From Dysidea avara (Eukaryota > Porifera > Demospongiae > Dictyoceratida > Dysideidae), in assembly GCF_963678975.1 (NCBI RefSeq), contig NC_089278.1:9327479-9391478 (forward strand): 64,000 nt of DNA, given 5' to 3'. The position numbers and the translations under genes are program-made. Under the pieces are notes generated by a model. The model did not search any database, was not told the origin of the DNA, and saw only the letters and a program-made list of their open reading frames with translations. This document shows positions 52,801 through 64,000 of the stretch, piece after piece (the stretch's first letter is position 1; the number at the start of each line of letters is the position of its first letter).

Positions 52801-55800
52801 ATTGAATATTTCTACAAAAATCTTCTTGTTCACAAGAGTCTCCCAAATATTCAACTGGACACTGGCAGCTAAATCCACTAGCAGTTTCACTGGATAAGCC
52901 ACAAGTACCGCCATTCTGGCATGGATTAATCATGCAGTGATTAACTATCGTGCAGTTTACTCCAATGAAATTGTCTTGACAGTTGCAAGTATAAGATCCC
53001 AGGCCATCATCTGTGCACAGCCCTCCATTCATACAAGGATTGGGCAAACATATTCCTGTGTAAAATAGCATGGATTATTATATTCAACTACATTCACAAA
53101 ATATATACCTGCTGGTGGCCTGTGAATTGTGCTCACTGTGACTAAGCTGTACAATGGTGATTCAAACTCGCTTTCTGTTCTCAAAGATACTGTCAATTGA
53201 GTAACAGTGGGTGAAGCACTGTCAACTTCAACTCGCTGGAATAATTGTTGATTTTTAACAGTCCAGTACAAAAACCCATCGGCATAAGCTATTTGGAATA
53301 AAATCTCACTTGTGTGGTTCTCAACTATTGTATCCATGTCTTCGCCATTATAGTCAGTAGAATAGACAGTGTTGCTAGAATTGTCTACAAAGAAAATTCT
53401 CTCCTTAAAAATGTCAATGGTTAGCCCAAATGGTTGGTTAACACCAGAAAATATGATTTCAGAGCTCTGAACTTGCAGGTCAGATGACTGGATGCTGGAA
53501 GGTCCAACTTCTGACCAAAATACTTTTCTAAACCCATACCAACATTACAACCAGTAATTACATACAAATGTATAACGTACCCTCTAAAGGGGTCTACTGC
53601 AATTCCTCGAGGGGATCCAGTGGTACTGAAATATTGAGGATTACCTAAAGGATTAAGTGCAGCCCTTCCAATCCGGTTGTTACTGCAGAAAATAACATAC
53701 AGTAAGTAGCTTTATCATAGGTACAGGAAAGGATACTTACATGTCATCACTCCAGTACAATGTCTCTGTGATCCAGTCATATGCAAATGCCCATGCTTTA
53801 ACATTCATCATTAGAAGCTAATAATCAATTAAATGATGGTAATATAATTATATATACTATTACCTCTCTGTCATCAGCTCCAGCAATCTCATTGTCTAAC
53901 GAAGCCATCCAGAAACTGGAACCATCTCGGTCAGAAAAGTAAATTTTCCCAGTATCCAAATTATACTCCATAGCATAAATCATTCCAGTGTCAACATCTA
54001 GTACAGTATTACTGCTGTCCACATTCCTCTCTAGTTCAGTACCATCACTCTCTGTCACATACACTCTACCACGATTTAGTCCTACTTGAGTTGTGCTCAG
54101 TAGTAGCTCTGGAACTGTGAGCAACTGAATAGTTACCATATGTACACAAAATGTAACCTACTCTCAGCATAATAGCAACGCTTTCCGTCACTTCCTAGGA
54201 TGTACCCATCCACACAGCTACATGTGAAACCAGTAGAATCTTGTGTACATATCTGGTCACAGCCACCATTGCTGTTTCCACAACCTAAATAAGGATACAT
54301 ATAGTAACAGGTGGATATATTAAACACACTGTATTATACCAGAACAGTTTCTTTTATTATCATCTAAGAACAGTCCATCCGGACAAGAGCAAATGTAACT
54401 TCCCGGAGTGTTAGAACACCCATGAGAGCAGACAGTGTTTAAGCATTCATCAATATCTGTAAAAGTACATTTTCTGATACACATATGTACATTCATGTAG
54501 CTATGTGATTGATCAGTGTCTAATTAGGGTAAATAGACATAGGTAATTAGCAATAGCCAAAAACTCATACAAATTTGGACTTCTCTATATACATTTTGGG
54601 GTAATGGTTACTGTAGACAATTACACAGAAGTCCATAGTGACTACAAATATAGTTAACATTACCTATACATGCCACTCCATCATCAGCTAGCTCATAGCC
54701 AGGATTACAAACACATGATGCAATGTTACTGCTATCCAGCACACAAGAGTGCTCACACCCAGACTGGGAACATGTCACTGTTAACAATCATTGAGTAAAA
54801 GTGGACATCAACCAATAGTTGACTCATACCTGGTACAGCGCATGAGGTACCAACCTGCTGATAACCAGTGTAACATCCACAGGAAAATCCACCCACAAGA
54901 TTAGTACATATTTGACTACACCCACCATTGCTTGTGGCACACTCGTTTATGTCTACAACAGCACACTAAATTTCATTATACCACAGAAAATTCATTACCT
55001 TCAACTGAGTTAGGTTGTTTTAGTCTATGATACACTTTTATAGTGTTGACATCTTCTCCAGCAGACAGTGTCACATTCACAGTAACTATTTGAATATCCA
55101 CATGTTAAACATTCTTGATTTACTAATTTGACTTACATCTTCTAGTATACTTGTCAACTCGATATATCAACTGGGTGGAAACCTTTGCAGAGTACACGTA
55201 GTCCTCAAACACTGACAGAGATCCGGATTGGAAGGGGGCAGAATTATGAATAACGGTTATATCATTGCCATTCTCAGCAGCAGACAATATTTGATAAACA
55301 TTTCCAGACACAGCATTCCAGTAGACTCTGTGCTCTATGGTATCGACTGATAGGTCTTGTAATCCATTAACATTTCTGGCAATGTCATTGATGCCAGTTC
55401 CATTTAATGCTGCTCTCCTAATAGTGGCGTCACTGTCAATTCCTTCTGTCCAGTACATTACCCTATATGGTTAATGCTTAATACAGATATTATTGTACAA
55501 TGAGTCACTGACCCATCTTCAGCATCTAATACAAGATGTAGAGGTGATGACAGACTAGATAATATCATTGTCGTAGTAGCAGTAGGACCAACAGTGATTC
55601 TTCCAATAGTCCCACTTGTACTTGTGAAGTAAACATCATTGTTAAGCCAGTTTACTGCAATACTAGAAATATCATTCGATCCTTCATATACAATTGTGGG
55701 GTTCTGGCCAGTAATAGAGACACTGTATACAGTGTTTCCAATGGAGTAATAGATGACCTATATTATAACAGAAACAGTAGTCACACATGCTCAAGTGGCC

Positions 55801-57402
55801 TTGTAAGTGATAGCCATTACCAAAGTGTTGAAAACACAATTACATGGTTGTTAAACAAATGTATACTATGTAATAGTCCAACATACATCCATACCTGGTA
55901 ACCATAGTGATAATCAAATGCTTCAACGGCTACACCACTTATAATAGGGTGGACTACTCTAGTGAAAGTATCCAACTTTGATAATCCATTAGCAAAAGAG
56001 AACAACAAAGATGGCTCAGGATCTGTAGAGAATGTTCAGTTACTAATGGGTAGGTGAATTAAATACGTACCATTTGCACGACAGATATAACCATTTCTCT
56101 GCAGTGAGTATCCACTGTGGCACTGACAGGAATATGTGTGTGGATTACTGTTGTCTGCAACACAAATGTGACTACAGCGACCGTACAACAACTGGTTATC
56201 ACAAGGATTGCCTGATGGAGTAACAGAGAACAAGAATTATGTAAATGAAATACAGCAATATTTCTCAGCAACTTACTTGAGGAAAGTACATCCACTAGAG
56301 CAATAGCAGTATACAGATTACTATTATCTGTAGTCAGGGCTGACAATGTGAACTCATAACGTCCAATACTAATTGGTTGGTTTATTGATACCACTTCATT
56401 ACCATACACAGTAAAGTTAGCAGCCATCTCTCCAGCAACAAAAAACATATAATCACTTGGTGAGCCCACTACATCTATGGTGAATATTGGAGTTGAGGCT
56501 GAGGTAGCATCATTGATGACAGCTTTGTATACAGTCTGACCTAAAGAAGTAATGGAAACATTAACAAGTGTTTAACAAACCAAACATGGTATACAAGCAT
56601 TCTAAACTTCCTGTCAGGTTCACTAGACCACAAGCAGAAAGGAATGTTACATTTTAGGGAAGGTGGAATATGTAGGAGCATAGACATGTGTAAACCATTT
56701 CCCAACAATGGTAAAATTCTGGTCGAAGCATCACCATTAAAGAATTCTGTTCACACAGCAGAAAATCACAAGGACTTTGCACCATCTCAAATTGCTACAG
56801 TTGACAAACTGTATAGTCTTGTAGTCAATAGCTCAACACTTGAAGCCTTCCTCAGTCAGTTAGCCTTTGACTTTTAAAAGAGGATATGTGATACCTGTAT
56901 AAGCGTCCTTACTTGGCTGCTGTTAAATTACTTTGATGATGTTTATAATTTGGTGATCAATTAACAAGTGGCATATTGACAATACCCTCTTGTTGCAGAT
57001 ACTGCTGTAAAAAAAGTGCTTGTTTTGGAACATTATAAACATAGATAATATACATATATTGATAAACTCCATATGGCTGTACTGCTACAGACATGCAAAA
57101 ATGAAATCCCATTGGTAGGAAAGGACATGATCTATAGCCATATAATATGGGTGCAAATCTGTGATCTAATTAATTGACACAAACATATAGGTCTATGCAG
57201 ATCTTTATCTCCAAACTAGCAAAATTTGTTGTGCACGGACTAGACCAACTACACAAAAGTACATTGTTATAAACGTCTTGAAAGAGGCACCACACCGATA
57301 AACGTGCACTGATCTAATAAACTCACTAATTTGTGCCAAGATGAGGTGAGGAATTAATGAGATTGCCACTAACGCGGTCAACGGTACGCAACTCTGTCCC
57401 AT
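49848..57402 (-). CDS. Chimeric EGF/YWTD-propeller receptor, copy B, with expanded EGF array
   Basis: Paralogue of copy A with the same exon plan: signal peptide from 57400-57402 ([19 protein letters not shown]), cadherin-like exon (56270-56540), first propeller ([20 protein letters not shown], near 55458), LRP-type EGFs, second propeller (53105-54115), Notch-like EGF exon, MEGF-type EGFs (50540-51525), TM and NPVY tail. Stop 49848-49850. The single large exon at about 51560-53057 holds 13 EGFs, nine nearly identical. These carry the DIDDC calcium signature, the [10 protein letters not shown] pattern recognised for Asp/Asn beta-hydroxylation and a CGNGGTC fit to the O-fucose consensus. Cytoplasmic differences from A: GVYSKP (A: GVCSKP) and HPYENTRY (A: HPHENTRY), so B has two extra tyrosines. 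No disabling lesion was seen. It probably resembles the ancestral form more closely than A does. Confidence 0.86.
51686..52711 (-). repeat. Nine tandem 114-bp cbEGF units within one exon
   Basis: Each unit encodes 38 residues of the form [20 protein letters not shown] plus [15 protein letters not shown]. The units differ by a few residues (IGI, EGV, ENV, EDV, EKV; NGG or NEG), implying recent amplification or continued homogenisation. No introns lie between units. Confidence 0.95.
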
Positions 57403-57633
57403 TGTCACGTCGTTGCGATCAGCGTGCCACTGGAGATATCGAACGGTAGATTAACAAGTGATCGTTTCTGACACCTTGGGTTGAAGTTTAAAAATCAGTT
57501 TTCTTGCGAGCCTATTAATACCTGAACCAGGATGCCATACAAATGCTAACGAGTGCTATCCTGGTTTGAGGTAGGCGTGGCTAAACTATAAAAACTAACC
57601 AAATGGTCACGTGAAAAATAATAACTATATACA

Positions 57634-59131
57634 TTATAAATCATGTACCCGACGAGTATCGTTTTCTAACGAATATACTCTAGCTTTTAAAGTTTGCAAA
57701 TCTCCAACTAGTTTCTTAGAATTAGATGCAGTTCTCCTAACTGCACGTAGTACTTCCTCATCTTGGTCTCCACTTAATCCCATTGTCAACTACAAGGCAG
57801 GAATGAAAAGCATTTTGTATTATAACATTAATTTACCTTGTACAGCTGCTTTTCAACATCTTTTAATCTGGATCGAAGAATTTTAATGTCATTCTTGTAA
57901 CCTTCAATTTCCATTGCTCTTCTCTTTTCCAAGTTTTGGTAACGTGTGTTCATTAAGCCAAGCCTCTTAGTGGCCTTGTTAGTTCTTTGTTTAAATAAGT
58001 CCTTTGACGCATCACTCTCTTCTCTCAGTCTCCCAACCTCTTCTTCCAGCTTTACACACTGTTCCCTGTAGTTATCAGCTAGTTGTTGTGATTGGTGTAG
58101 CTGTTCTTTCAAGTGGCACAAACTTCCCTTGTCTGACCTACCACCATTTGGTGAGGTGGCAAGACTCATTCCAAGAACAGGATCAATTCCAACACTAATG
58201 TCTAACTGTTGTTTGTATCGGTCTAACTGTTGCAATAGTTTATCTTTCTCCTTCATCCAAGATCTTTCTTTTGCTCTCAATTCATATTTCAAGTCCAAAT
58301 AGTCCTTTGTGCTCTCATACAATAACTCCTGAGTGTTGTGTAACTTGTCTGCCAAGTTCTTTATCTGGTCCGAGTCTCTTTGATGTTGTACATCACTCTC
58401 TTCAGCCTTTACCCTGCGATCTTCTAGAAGAGTGTCAACTTGTTCTTTGCACAATCGTGTCTGTTCCTCCAGCTGAGCTCTCAAGGCTTCCACAGTCAAC
58501 AACAGTGTCTCTTTGTCAACATCATCATCTTCCTCTTTTTGAGCTTCTCTCATCTTTTCAGCTGGAGGTTTTTTGTGACCACCTGGGCCACGGCTAATAA
58601 GAGTGACCCCTCCATCTGCAGCCTTCCTAGACATGTGTTGTTGTATCAGTACCTTACCAGGTGGTTCCTTGATAAAATATGTAGTCTCTGCATTGACTGG
58701 TTGTGTTAAAGTCAACAAGTGTTGGATCTTCTTTCGATCATCAAGCTCTTGAATCCGGAGTCGATCATTTTCAGCATAAAGTCTTAGCACGTGTTCTCTT
58801 TCTTGGAACAAAAACACTTGCATGTCACTCAGAGCTTTTTGCAATTCTGCTATTTCATCTTCTCTTTGCCTGATTTCCCATTGGTTTTTATGCTATACAA
58901 GAGAACACTATATTCACTACAAAGAAATGTGTTAAAACTCACCTGCTCTTCATAGGTGCATTTATATTTGTGCAACCTCTTTAACAGTGACTCGTATTCG
59001 CCGTCAAATTCAGCTATTTTTTGCCTATAAAACTCCAGCAGTTCCCTGGATGGTCTAAGATGTCCCAGCCTTTCGTTGACCGTTGGTACAGAGCTGCTAT
59101 CATCTGTTATTGAGCTATCATTGTGGGCCAT
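57634..59131 (-). CDS. CCDC77: Coiled-coil protein CCDC77
   Basis: Centrosome-associated coiled-coil protein in vertebrates. The start at 59129-59131 gives MAHNDSSITDDSSSVPTVNE, then LGHLRPSRELLEFYRQKIAE, close to the human SKELLEYYQKKMAE. The next exon (57838 to about 58885) has EIAELQKALSDMQVFLFQER, EHVLRLYAENDRLRIQELDD and TYFIKEPPGKV. It continues with QVQHQR-like DVQHQRDSDQIKNLADKLH, NTQELLYESTKDYLDL, RTNKATKRLGLMNTRYQNLE and GYKNDIKILRSRLKDVEKQL. The last exon starts LTMGLSGDQDEE and has LKARVYSLENDTRRVHDL, stop 57634-57636. Nearly every block has a counterpart in human CCDC77 in the same order. It is mostly coiled coil with a disordered Gly/Lys/Pro segment (PGGHKKPPAEK) in the middle. 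Only three exons, unlike its intron-rich neighbours. Confidence 0.95.
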
Positions 59132-59341
59132 GATTCAAATCTACTTTGTTGCGAGGAGACATTAATTAGAATGTTTAAGATATTACGTCACTAAATATTT
59201 TTGATAGTGGGATTGAGTTTGTTTGCTTTGTTCTACAGATTTTCCAACGGTTTTTTTCTACGTTTGTAGCAAAAGCAGTGATATTAGTTGCATTAAATGG
59301 CTGCTGTTTTACCATGAGATGACACGGAATTGATCACAAAA
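59132..59341. promoter_or_regulatory. Divergent promoter, CCDC77 / GRIPAP1
   Basis: 210 bp between opposing start codons. Contains ATTACGTCA (59183-59191), a CRE-like word. Functional status is inferred. Confidence 0.55.
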
Positions 59342-62300
59342 ATGGCAGCTGAATCCTTATCAATCGGTGAAGAAGAATTTCAACGGCTACAAGTAAGCAA
59401 ATATATATAACTCGCATTATCTGATCCTGTTTTCGAAATACGTGTGACGTGGCTAATATTGATGGTGGGTATTAATTAGAGCTAATCTTGCAGACACAGC
59501 TGATTGAGCTACGTACAGCAAATTACCAACTCAAAGAGAACAATGCAAAGCAGAATGCAGGTTAGCTACATTCATGCTTTGTTGTCCTTTAGCAGCTTTT
59601 ATCCCAGAACTTAACCAACTGCAAGAGACACTTAGCTCACAAACACGTGAGCTAGAAAGAGCCAACAAAGTAACTAGTTTGTTAGTGTTGTATAAACCAG
59701 TTGTAATGTGTGTTTGTACATAGGCTTTGCAGAAAAGCAAAAAGGCAAAGGTAATTATTTGCAAATATTGCACTGCCATAAAAGTGTATGATAACCAATC
59801 TAGGAAGTATCAGGTTTGCTGGAAGACAATGAGAATCTTCAAAAGAAAATAGAGGTAGGTTTTCTCACAGTACAAAAAATGTAATTTAAAGTTCCCTTGC
59901 CTGCCAGGCTCAGGAGAATGATTTCAAACTACAGAACAAAACAATGATGGAAGAAATTAGCCAAGTATGTGTATAAATGTGAGATGAAAGATTTACTTTA
60001 AATTATCTTCACTGAAGTTAACTGATCAACTGAAGCAAGCAACAGTAGCACATGAAGTAGTCAAAAATACTGAAAATAACGACTACCGACGACTACAAGC
60101 TGAGAATGCTGCTCTCAAAAAGTCTTTAGAAAGTAGTAAGTTCTGCAGAATTAATTCATTAAATTGAATTTGTAAACACTTTTATTGTCCTGTGGTCAAA
60201 ATAGGTCAAAACCATGTGCCTGCCCGTGAATCCATAGACGATCTCTTTGAAAAACTCAAGCATGTAATTCCTACTTCCACTGGAGATACCGTAGATGGTT
60301 CAAACTTGAGCAGTAAGTCAGGGATGAGTGCTGTATACAAAAATAAACTAATTGTTTTGTACATTATTAATTTTAAGCTACAGCAAGTGAGGATGATGAA
60401 TGTTTGAAGCAGCTGGAGAGTATCAAGGAAGACTATGTTAAGTCAGTTTTGACATTGTCACCCGACACAACCATAGACGGCGAAAGTATGTTTATATAAA
60501 GAGACACTAGTACTATGACATATATTGCTATTGTATGTGTTTTATAGCAATGCAGCAATTACAGTTGAGGCTGACGACTACAGAAGAAGAGAAAAAGATT
60601 ATTCAAGATCAACTCAAGACAGCTCAGGTGTGTACACAACAGTTTCTCAGTAAAGGTTGATTGGCAATATTAGAATTCTTATATCAGACTCTACAGATAA
60701 GTAGATACCTACTAATTATGCAAACACTAAAATTGGTTTTGTTAGATTTATAACTAGCATGAGCTGATGTGCCGAGAGTATGTTCAATACTTGTGTGTGA
60801 AAATGCATAATTGATTATCTAAACCATAAATGGGTTATTTGAGTATTGGGTTGAAATAAACTACATGCACATGTGTACAGTAGAACATTTAGCTTGTGTA
60901 ATGCACACACATTGAGTTATTAAATGAATAATGAACTGATGTGAAGGTCTGCATAAAGTTTGTGTTTTACATTTCCTTTAGGAGGCAGCTCAGCTTGAAA
61001 TTGCCCAGCTCAAGAAAGAGGTGGAAAAGGTAAGTCTACTTGTACTCATTGTATTTCATTTACCACTTACAAACTTCAGTGGACAGAAAAAGCCAAAAAG
61101 AAACAGGACAGGTGTGCATGTAATATGTACGTATGTGTATGCCTACATGTTTCCTGTGTGACAGTTACATCCAACTACAAGAGGAGAAAGAGAAGCAATA
61201 TCAGCAGCAAAAGTAAGTGCAGAAATTGGCTATACACTTTGCATTTGTAGTCCTGAATTTGGATAATTGAAAATTTGTTAAAACAAAATTTTAAGTGAAG
61301 CCCTATGCTGTGTTACATAGAATTTCCCATTTGGGCATGCATAGTTGATTTGTGTGTACACATGTTTTGTACAGTGTGTGGTGTGGTTGTACACTGACCA
61401 TAAGTAGTTTTAATCTAAAATAGTTCAAAAGAGATATACAATGTATGGTGGTGGCTAATTATAAGGCAAGGCTGTAGTGGTATGGCCATAATCAATTTTA
61501 TATAGTGACAGGTCAAGTGTGTGATTTATAATTTTTGTCTTTTTTTGGCATTGGTACTATCAGTGCAGTGAATTGGACACCATGATGATTTTATTAATTC
61601 TAGTGTGGCCATTATACCAGGCTATACATGTAGCTCTGGGTTTTTTTGTAAGACTATGTACTGCAATTCTCATTCTATCTGAATAATGGCAGACATGTTT
61701 TACACATAAAGTTGAATGGATACTGCTAATCGTACACCATACAGTGGAGTCTCTCTAAGATGATCATAACCAAGAGTTCATAATACTAAGTAGTACAATT
61801 TTATATTATAAACTCTTGTTGTATTCCAGTAGGTATTGGTTCTATTGTAAACTTTTGTGCTGTGTTTCAGAATGACATATGAAGAGAAAATAAAGAGCAG
61901 AGATGCTGAGATAAAAGTCAGTTTAACATACGGATACATTAACACCTTAATCATTGTGGTCATGACAACACCCAGGCTCTGAAGGATAACTTGTCAACAG
62001 CACAAGAATCATTTAACAAGGCATCTCATGTAAGGAATTTTTTTTTAAAAAGAGAACTATGTATATAGTCAAACTTACTAGGAAACTGCTATCAGTGAGG
62101 AAACAGCACAGGAGTTAGATGCTCTAAGGTTTTAGTTTTGTCTATAAAGTAAAATAAGTCACAAGTGTACTTATGTGTAGAAGTGAAAACGAGAGTCTAA
62201 AGACGAGTGTGTTACTAGTGTCACAGGTGACTGCTGTATTATTGTATGTATGGTATACTGACAAAGATAACATGTAGTCCATAATTGAGAAACCCCATAC

Positions 62301-64000
62301 ACAATGATTTGATTAAGTTTGTGCACATTGTGAAGCTGTCTCTTGTACATTCACTTCTTTGCCATACCGTGTCTTTTAGTAGACATCCTTTAAATCAATA
62401 GTCTTAACTATAAAAGGTTTCATCCATACTATAATTTGAGATGCATGAGCACTCAAGACTAAAAGGTTTCTTTTAAAGGCCATACAGTACAAGCACTGTG
62501 GTAGGAGTAAATACTGTTGGGAGCTCATATGCACTGTAAGCTGTAAGCTCCAGGGGTGGTGAATAAAGTTTGACATACAAACTTGAAATGTATGTGTGAA
62601 GAAGATATTTTTCTTCCAAGTAGTCTGCCAATATTTTAATTGTAAATTTATCCACCCACATCTCTATCATACATTGTGTACTGTAGGAGGCACAGTCTGC
62701 CCAAGAGATACTCAACAAGAATGTGGGAGAATTAATGGAGGAGAACTCTCGGCTAGCTAGTGATAAGATGCAATCAGACAAAGTAGGGACACTACCATAG
62801 TGTCATACTCACTGGTTGTATCCCGTGTGATGTGTAGTTAGCAGAAAGCCGTAAAAACATGTTAGATGAGATGTCCAAAGACCACCAAGAGAATCTTAAA
62901 GTAGTTGAGCGACGGCAAGAGGTAGGTGTGTTAAGTATACAACTCGAACATTGAGAGTGATTTGTGAATAAAAATCAGACAATGCTGAGTGATCTTAGAC
63001 AGCAACTTGATAGTGAGAAAGTGAGTTTCAATGAATGTTTTGTGGATTTTTTTGTTAGTTCCCTTTTTTTGTTTTGTGTGCGTGCATGCATGCGTGTGTA
63101 GTTCTGTCAGCACCTTTGTGTTCGTGTGTGTGTGTGCATGCGTGCGTGTGTGCATGTCTGTGATGCATGTGCACACATGCAGTGCTTAGTGTGTTGGTTG
63201 CATGTGTTTGTCATGTTTGTGCATGTCTGTGTAGTACATGTGTCTATGTGTATCTCTAATTGATCTGTGCTGCTATTGTGTAGGATAAAACTAATGACTT
63301 ATCAGCAAAGTGCCATGACCTGGAGCAGCAGCTACTGCGACTGCAATCTCTAGCAGAGAAAATTTCAAGCTATGAGCAGCAGCTACAACAATCTGAGGAG
63401 CAACTAACCACTGTGAAACAGGAAACAGATGAGAAGATATCCCTAATGGAGAAAGACCATCAGAACAAATTAGAGGTAGGTCTTGTACAACAAAAGAGCC
63501 AGTGTACGTAGGCCATCTGTTTGTATTGATAGGAGTTGAATGGCCAGTTGACAGCTAACCAGACAGAAATTGAGGCAAACAAGAAAGTTATTGTTGAGCT
63601 AGAGATGATGAAGCAGGACAAAGAATCAGAAATAAAGATAGTGGAAAAGAAAACATCAGGATTGGTAAAAAAAAATGGCTGAAAGACAAATCACCATAGT
63701 TGTACATGTGTAGATCAGAGATCTTAGACGTCAGATGCAACAGATGCAAAAGAAAGAAGAAAAACTACAACAACAGTTAAACAATACACGACTAAGAGGT
63801 GTGAGAAATTTTGTGGTGTACTATATACATGATAGAGGTTAACATAAGTTGTATTACTTCCATTAAAGACAATCCTGGTATTTATAAATATGGCATTATC
63901 TTGTCTTTTTTGTTAGATGATGTTGTGTTGTCTGTGAAGCGTGAAATTAGCCATGACACTTCTTCACTGCACAGCTGGTCAGCACACTAATATAGTGTCG
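59342..64000 (+). CDS. GRIPAP1: GRASP-1 / GRIPAP1 homologue, 3' end off the window
   Basis: Rab4/recycling-endosome coiled-coil effector. Start MAAESLSIGEEEFQRLQ continues as TQLIELRTANYQLKENN, matching human SEEEFQRMQAQLLELRTNNYQL. Further small exons: ALQKSKKAK, EVSGLLEDNENLQKKIE, AQENDFKLQNKTMMEEISQ (59720-59965) and RRLQAENAALKKSLES (near 60090-60135). Then ESIDDLFEKLKHVIP (60215-60280) and MQQLQLRLTTTEEEKKIIQD (60550-60615). Later exons include AQEILNKNVGELMEENSRLA (62700-62760), RKNMLDEMSKDHQENL (62850-62900), DLEQQLLRLQSLAEKISSYE (63315-63390) and IRDLRRQMQQMQKKEEKLQQ (63716-63775). It is almost entirely coiled coil, cut into at least 15 exons. The vertebrate C-terminal Rab4-binding region is not reached. 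Introns include a GT/GC-rich simple repeat (63078-63250). Confidence 0.88.
61771..61818. mobile_element. Minimal TIR remnant, same family as 32828-33292
   Basis: CAAGAGTTCATAATA (61771-61785) is inverted as TATTATAAACTCTTG (61804-61818). The first arm is identical to the start of the element in the LKR intron. It probably is a severely deleted family member in a GRIPAP1 intron. Confidence 0.6.

Larger units (their letters stand above)
44835..57497. repeat. Segmental duplication, unit 2
   Basis: About 12.66 kb, directly adjacent to unit 1. Its extra length is accounted for by a TA-element (1.27 kb), a LINE (1.62 kb) and the EGF array (1.26 kb), partly offset by the two insertions found only in unit 1. 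The right boundary is at AAGTTTAAAAATCA, 57484-57497. Confidence 0.93.

Noticed and set aside
63078-63250. GTGCATGC-rich tract as a regulatory array
   Set aside because: It looks like an imperfect (GT/GC) simple repeat in a GRIPAP1 intron, with no other support.

Overview
This is eukaryotic nuclear DNA from an animal. The genes are split into many small exons by GT-AG introns, often only 50-100 bp, in an AT-rich background full of small inverted-repeat transposons. The conserved proteins are metazoan: sortilin, APPL, SIN1, GRIPAP1, CCDC77, MTMR14, PQBP1 and LRP/Notch/MEGF-like EGF receptors. The density, the head-to-head packing and an unusual split lysine-degradation enzyme suggest an early-branching animal. 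A demosponge is my best guess, but this is inference from style, not proof.

Layout: GNL3-like GTPase (1-3237, -), SETD6-like methyltransferase (3331-5645, +), 2.1 kb repeat-rich gap, sortilin (7767-13159, -), EDEM1 (13392-15869, -), APPL (15956-22540, +), unrecognised small gene (22605-23805, -), PQBP1 (23922-25030, +), SIN1/MAPKAP1 (25087-27783, -), MTMR14 (27888-30629, +), lysine-ketoglutarate reductase (30812-33928, -), saccharopine dehydrogenase (34129-36044, +), EGF/beta-propeller receptor copy A (36652-44749, -), truncated saccharopine dehydrogenase pseudogene (44835-47648), a 5'-truncated LINE (47810-49426), receptor copy B (49848-57402, -), CCDC77 (57634-59131, -) and GRIPAP1 (59342 to the right edge, +). 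Six gene pairs are divergent with 86-210 bp between start codons.

Two things stand out. (1) The two halves of the normally fused animal enzyme AASS (LKR and SDH) are two separate, divergently transcribed genes sharing a 200-bp spacer. The cut falls exactly at the domain junction, and only the LKR half has an obvious mitochondrial presequence. (2) About 10.3 kb holding the 3' half of SDH plus a whole chimeric receptor gene is tandemly duplicated. The copies have diverged: copy B carries nine near-identical 38-residue calcium-binding EGF units and copy A lacks them through an in-frame 1,260-bp difference. Different transposons sit in each copy and date themselves relative to the duplication.

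Functional themes are endosomal and secretory traffic (sortilin, APPL, GRIPAP1, MTMR14), ER quality control (EDEM1), TORC2 signalling (SIN1), splicing (PQBP1), nucleolar function (GNL3), centrosome (CCDC77) and lysine catabolism. Apart from LKR/SDH, I see no reason to think neighbours share a pathway. Exon joins were made by eye from splice signals and family similarity; gene spans run from start codon to stop codon.
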